Origin: Flavobacterium seoulense
Lineage (GTDB): Bacteria; Bacteroidota; Bacteroidia; Flavobacteriales; Flavobacteriaceae
DNA: 46,203 nucleotides
NCBI RefSeq assembly: GCF_000695795.1
Contig: NZ_JNCA01000015.1
Span: 1-46,203, forward strand
Reading direction: 5' to 3'
The notes under the pieces are model-generated. The model was not told the DNA's origin. It saw only the letters and a list, made by a program, of their open reading frames with translations, and did not search any database. The position numbers and the translations under genes are program-made. How positions within the stretch are numbered: position 1 is the first letter of the stretch; every line of letters starts with the position of its first letter. Positions 42,344-46,203 of the stretch are shown in pieces.

Positions 42344-44731
42344 TTAGTGATTTATACCAAATTTAGATAATTTTTTTATCGATTTTATGGCATTTACAAC
42401 ATTAACCTCTTTCACTGTTTCACTTTTTGAAATTGATTTCTGAACAGATTTTAAATTTAATAATTCTAAGTTGTCAAATATTTTTGTTTGTTCTCCCAAG
42501 TCAAATATTTTAGACCAGTCATTCTTTGAAATTAGCTTTAATCTATCATAAATCGCTTTAATATCAATTACTTCAACTTCAATATCGTTTGATAATGATT
42601 TTATAGTTTCATTGTTAATATTGTTTTCTTCAATGTATAAAAGTAATTTATTACCAATTGCAATATCTCTGCTATTAAGATTCTTAGCCCTTTTTATTTT
42701 ACTTGCAATTTCCCATATATCAGTAGATAATTCTTTAAATTCATCAATATTCATTGACCATTTAGAAACACCATCCCAAAATTTATTACCAAAAGCTAAA
42801 ATTTTATTGATGTTCATCAAGTTGTTTTCAGATTTGTTATGTATTTCTTCTGTTTCTATTTCCCTAGTCAAAACTTCTTCGTTAGTGATAAAGCAATCGG
42901 AATATTGTTCAAAATTGATTTTATAGTTTCCATCTTTTAATAACTTCCAGCTTGATTCTCTTTTCGCATACTCTGAAATCAATGAGTTATTCGAAGATTT
43001 AACGAGATGATTGTAAACAAAAACGATTAGTTTTTGTAATTCATTGATTATTCTACTGTCAACTCTTTGTTCCTCATAGATTTTCCATAAATCTAACCGG
43101 TTGTCTGCCAAATAATAAAAATAAGATAATGTATATGCAACCGTGAATGATTTCAGGTTGGTGTCACCAATGGCATCTATATTTTTTCTTCCAAACAGTT
43201 TATCTGTTGTTTTAAAAAGAATGGCATTTGCAATTAGCTTTTTATAAAAGTTTTCACCTGGAAGTTTATTTTTTTTAACCAGTTCATTTATTTTTTTAGT
43301 ATAATGAATAAAGTTTTTCTGGGCGCCTTGTGAAACATAATGAGGTTCTAATTCCCAAATGTTAATAAATTTTGCAACGTCAGATTTGACAAACTTTTGA
43401 TTTGTTGGATGTTGTTCTTTAAATTTCCTTTGTTGAGCAGGAGTAGTCAATTTATTTAAGGATTCCTTATATTGACCATTCACACGCTCGAAATACCAAA
43501 GTGTGGATAAATTTCTATTTTCAGGATCAATTACATATTTCTTTCTTGATAGAGATTCGATTTGAACAAAATATGGATTGTTGGATGACAAATCTAATTC
43601 AGACACTTTATTTTGACTGTTTGCATAACGCGCAATGTTTGGAACTTCAATGTTTTTTTGTTCAACATCTTTAATAACGGTTAATTTCATCTGAACAAAC
43701 ACATTACTTAAATCTGCATCCTTAAACTTTTTCTGAGTGTGGAAAAGTGATGCAGTGGTCTGACCACCATTTACAATCTGAAAATCCAACAGTCTTGTTA
43801 AATACAATTGATTATCACTGATTACGGTTTCTACATTCTCTGCTGTAGCAGTAATTCCGTTATTGTACGGTAAGAACATTTGAGGTTTTTCCCTTATAGT
43901 ATCTCTTATGCCTTTGTTAAACTTTCCTGTCTGGCCTAAAAAGGCTCTGACATTACTTTCAAGCAATTCATTTGAATATTCTTTATAAAGTTTTGCTAAA
44001 ACTTCTCCGGGTAATAATGCTAAATAGCATTCATATAGTTCATTTAAATTTGGCATTTTCAAACATTGAACACCATGACTATTAGTTGAAATTAAATCTT
44101 TAAAATCAATTTCAATTGGTTCTCTGTTACTTGATGATTCACTTAACTTATAGAATCTGGGGATATCCCAAACGTGTACAAAAACATCTAAATCTTCAAA
44201 ACCTTTTATTGTAACTTTTTCCAAATCATGGTTTGAATTACCATTGATCAAGAAATAGATATTCATTCTGTCAAAGTTTGACTTTTGTTTAATAATGATT
44301 TTTAAAAGTTGATTAAGTTCTGTCTGAGCCGGATCCACATAATCGATATGTCCTTTAAGAGCAGCGTTCAAAAACTTTTTGATTTGATTAATACTTTTAT
44401 TGAAATCGTCTTTTGTTATATTATAATCATAGGAATTCTGATTATAAAAAGTAATAAACAAATCCAATGTTTCAAAATACACTTTATTAGAATCATCTTT
44501 AAATTCATCTTTCAGGCAATATCCATTTATTTTCCAATCAATTCTGCCTTGGGAATCCGGATTAATATAAGATAAAACTCTTGCCCCTTCCGATTTACCA
44601 ATATGATCTAAGATTTCAATACAATATTCTGTAAACTTATCTTCGAAACTTGCTCCTTCACCATCTGAATAAACTAATGCTGCTACATCAGACTGAATGG
44701 CTTCAATATAATTTTTTAATCCTCTATCCAT
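42344..44731 (-). CDS. AIPR family protein (abortive infection phage resistance)
   Basis: This 795-aa protein is recognised by the core AIPR motifs FLPYNNGITATAENVE (about residues 286-301) and FQIVNGGQTTASLFH (about 317-331), with further conserved strands such as VFVQMKLTVIKD and IARYANSQNKVSE. The N-terminal part (about 1-130) is distinct and may be a second nuclease-like domain (DWKINGY near residue 65), which is a guess. AIPR proteins occur in phage-resistance clusters, and the biochemical role is not firmly known. The start codon overlaps the stop of the upstream DUF4420-type gene by one base. Confidence 0.9.
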   Translation of the reverse strand: MDRGLKNYIEAIQSDVAALVYSDGEGASFEDKFTEYCIEILDHIGKSEGARVLSYINPDSQGRIDWKINGYCLKDEFKDDSNKVYFETLDLFITFYNQNSYDYNITKDDFNKSINQIKKFLNAALKGHIDYVDPAQTELNQLLKIIIKQKSNFDRMNIYFLINGNSNHDLEKVTIKGFEDLDVFVHVWDIPRFYKLSESSSNREPIEIDFKDLISTNSHGVQCLKMPNLNELYECYLALLPGEVLAKLYKEYSNELLESNVRAFLGQTGKFNKGIRDTIREKPQMFLPYNNGITATAENVETVISDNQLYLTRLLDFQIVNGGQTTASLFHTQKKFKDADLSNVFVQMKLTVIKDVEQKNIEVPNIARYANSQNKVSELDLSSNNPYFVQIESLSRKKYVIDPENRNLSTLWYFERVNGQYKESLNKLTTPAQQRKFKEQHPTNQKFVKSDVAKFINIWELEPHYVSQGAQKNFIHYTKKINELVKKNKLPGENFYKKLIANAILFKTTDKLFGRKNIDAIGDTNLKSFTVAYTLSYFYYLADNRLDLWKIYEEQRVDSRIINELQKLIVFVYNHLVKSSNNSLISEYAKRESSWKLLKDGNYKINFEQYSDCFITNEEVLTREIETEEIHNKSENNLMNINKILAFGNKFWDGVSKWSMNIDEFKELSTDIWEIASKIKRAKNLNSRDIAIGNKLLLYIEENNINNETIKSLSNDIEVEVIDIKAIYDRLKLISKNDWSKIFDLGEQTKIFDNLELLNLKSVQKSISKSETVKEVNVVNAIKSIKKLSKFGINH

Positions 44732-45702
44732 TATTTTATTAATTCAAGAATTGATTTATTGTTTACTAAAAACTGTTCTATAGCTGATAATTCAATGTTG
44801 TATTTTGTGTCAAATAAACCAATCGGTAAATCTGAAGCTACCAATCTTGGAAAATCACAAATAATTTCATAAAATTTTCTTTTTCTAAAAGCATACTGAC
44901 GCTTGTAATTTTCAAAATCTTCATCAAAATAACCTACTAATAAAAGTCTTTCATTGAAAAACTTTAAAGCATTCTGATTGGTATTAATTTTTGTTCTGAT
45001 TTGCTCGATAATAGAATTTAATGAAAACCCTTTATCCTTAACCTCTTCAACTATATATAGGACTAAATATAGTTTAGTTAAATTTTCATTATCTAATTGT
45101 CTCTCACTTGATATTTTAACTTTTGGAACTTTTGATGAAGTTAACTTTACTTCGACACCAAATGAACCAAAACGAAAATCTTTATCATTATAATCAGGAC
45201 CAGTCCAACTTTCTAATAAAGCATCAATAGAATATTCTTCATCTAACAAAGAATTGAACAACAAAAGTTCTCCAATTAGTCCTTTTTGTCTTTCAATTGT
45301 TAGCCCTTGGAAGTTTATTTTATCAAATAATTTTTTCCATTTTAAAACTACATTAGAAGTTTCAATCAAAGCCTCATTTTCAGTAACACTTTTTGAAATT
45401 TCTTCAACAATGTTTTCAATAAATAAACTAAAAATATCTTTCAGTTGATTATCTAAAAGATAAATATGTAATTCTTTTGCATCTTCAAATTCATAGATTT
45501 CAATGAATAGACCTTTAAACTTGAAGTTTTTAAATTCAGGAAATTTAGCTTTTTTAGATGTTTCAAATATGTATAAATGATTACCCGTTATATGATTTGT
45601 TGCTGCAAAACATTTGAACGGTTTAACATGTTCAAGTTGCGTTTTTATAATAATTTCATCCGTAGGAACATGACTATCCCAAATAGATTTAATACTTACC
45701 AT
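44731..45702 (-). CDS. PD-(D/E)XK motif protein (DUF4420 family)
   Basis: This 323-aa protein has a nuclease core at about residues 140-190: GLIGELLLF with Glu145, GPDYNDKDF with Asp175, and VEVKLTSS with Glu184 and Lys186. This is the PD-(D/E)XK endonuclease active site. The rest is helical. Family DUF4420 occurs in a known phage-defence neighbourhood next to Z1, AIPR and Vsr genes, as here. It is 2 bp downstream of the Z1-type gene and overlaps the AIPR gene by one base, so the operon is tightly coupled. Probably the effector nuclease. Confidence 0.9.
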   Translation of the reverse strand: MVSIKSIWDSHVPTDEIIIKTQLEHVKPFKCFAATNHITGNHLYIFETSKKAKFPEFKNFKFKGLFIEIYEFEDAKELHIYLLDNQLKDIFSLFIENIVEEISKSVTENEALIETSNVVLKWKKLFDKINFQGLTIERQKGLIGELLLFNSLLDEEYSIDALLESWTGPDYNDKDFRFGSFGVEVKLTSSKVPKVKISSERQLDNENLTKLYLVLYIVEEVKDKGFSLNSIIEQIRTKINTNQNALKFFNERLLLVGYFDEDFENYKRQYAFRKRKFYEIICDFPRLVASDLPIGLFDTKYNIELSAIEQFLVNNKSILELIK

Positions 45703-45704
45703 AA

Positions 45705-46203
45705 TTATTCGTTATCAGAATTATCATCATCCTCCATTGGCTCTAAAGCTAGTTCCTCTTTTATTGATGCAGAATAAGAAACTTGAACTTCATTTTCAAT
45801 TTTTGGAAAATATAAACTATACCCAATAATCGGAATCCTGTTTTCAACTTTAGTGGTACCTCTTTCATCTAAAGCGTAAATTAGGAGCAAACCTTTACTT
45901 TCATTTGCCCTTCTCTCTTTTATACTTCCAACACCATTTTCAGCTAAATCTACTTGACGATCAACAACATCGTCAATTTGATTTTTAGTTATTTTATATA
46001 ATTCAGAATGTTCTGTTTGATTTCTGACGCTACAAACTAATTCAATCTCTTTTCCATCTGCCGATAAACTATATTTTTGAGTATCATACTCTTTTCTATT
46101 TTCAGGCTTCTTAATTACTCCCTCATCATATAATAATGCTTTTTCACTAGTATTGGATACTATACAAATATTCCACTCTCTTATATTATTACTTGTATTC
46201 TGA
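45705..46203 (-). CDS. Z1-type protein, C-terminal fragment (partial, runs off the right edge)
   Basis: The minus-strand frame is open from the right edge of the window to a TAA at 45705, with no start inside the window. The roughly 165 visible residues include RANESKGLLLIYALDERG and VENRIPIIGYSLYFPKIENEVQVSYSAS, then an acidic tail. The GLLLIY-(A/P)-LD and PIIGYSLYFP motifs match the C-terminus of Z1-domain proteins as I recall them. Z1 proteins carry a superfamily II helicase-related domain in their missing N-terminal part. The next gene follows by 2 bp. The Z1 domain itself cannot be verified here. Confidence 0.72.
   Translation of the reverse strand, partial: QNTSNNIREWNICIVSNTSEKALLYDEGVIKKPENRKEYDTQKYSLSADGKEIELVCSVRNQTEHSELYKITKNQIDDVVDRQVDLAENGVGSIKERRANESKGLLLIYALDERGTTKVENRIPIIGYSLYFPKIENEVQVSYSASIKEELALEPMEDDDNSDNE

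Noticed and set aside
1..46203. CRISPR arrays, tRNA, rRNA, transposases, integrases
   Set aside because: No spaced direct repeats of CRISPR length, no tRNA-like cloverleaf ending in CCA, no rRNA blocks and no transposase motifs were recognised while reading through.

Overview
The window looks like a chromosomal segment of a Flavobacterium or a close flavobacterial relative. The DNA is very AT-rich. Intergenic gaps carry TAnnTTTG-type -7 promoter elements rather than sigma70 boxes, and Shine-Dalgarno sequences are absent. Many genes belong to Bacteroidota-typical families: a SprE/PorW-like gliding and type IX secretion lipoprotein, GLPGLI protein, carboxypeptidase-regulatory/TonB-type outer-membrane barrel, DUF4292, DUF4254, and a split ATP synthase locus without beta and epsilon. 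No rRNA, tRNA, CRISPR array, transposase or prophage was recognised.

Layout. 1-593 is a gene-free, extremely AT-rich stretch with six TTATTAACA-like 9-mers, possibly origin-like. 594-4488 holds rpiB, a DUF1294 membrane protein, tex, a small tatA and a short membrane protein resembling the N-terminus of flavobacterial M23 peptidases. 4550-11380 holds a GH3-family adenylating enzyme coupled to a conserved Bacteroidota protein with a nucleosidase-like C-terminus, then UDP-glucuronate decarboxylase, a GT2 glycosyltransferase, an ORF6N-domain protein and a CapK-type adenylate-forming enzyme. 11531-16586 holds purD, two small-family membrane proteins, upp, and a DUF4254/heptosyltransferase-like pair. 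16772-21752 holds an outer-membrane barrel with a GLPGLI protein, an ElaA-type acetyltransferase, a hypothetical gene and a ParE-like toxin/antitoxin pair.

21962-32182 holds a PaaE-like reductase on the minus strand. On the plus strand it is followed by sprE, a bactofilin, an AtpI/AtpZ-like protein, a second small membrane protein and atpB-E-F-H-A-G. A good Flavobacterium-type promoter precedes atpB, and strong hairpins follow atpE and atpA. 32346-39096 is a plus-strand run for the envelope and nucleotide metabolism: flippase, dut, sugar nucleotidyltransferase, TPR protein, DUF4292 lipoprotein and an EnvC-like activator. It is interrupted by short interspersed repeats, including an 82-bp micro-hairpin element flanked by a perfect 20-bp direct repeat. 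39148-41858 (minus) holds an unknown lipoprotein, cytochrome c and a PQQ-type sugar dehydrogenase.

41915-46203 (minus) is the accessory part: Vsr-like nuclease, AIPR protein, PD-(D/E)XK (DUF4420-type) protein and the C-terminus of a Z1-type protein, cut by the window edge. The genes are tightly packed. This matches the recurrent bacterial defence neighbourhood that also carries a MutL/MORC-type GHKL ATPase and a DNA cytosine methyltransferase, which would lie to the right of the window. It is the most interesting block here.

Most genes up to 39.1 kb run on the plus strand, so the housekeeping part is probably transcribed away from the left edge. All family assignments come from motif recognition by eye, not from database searches.
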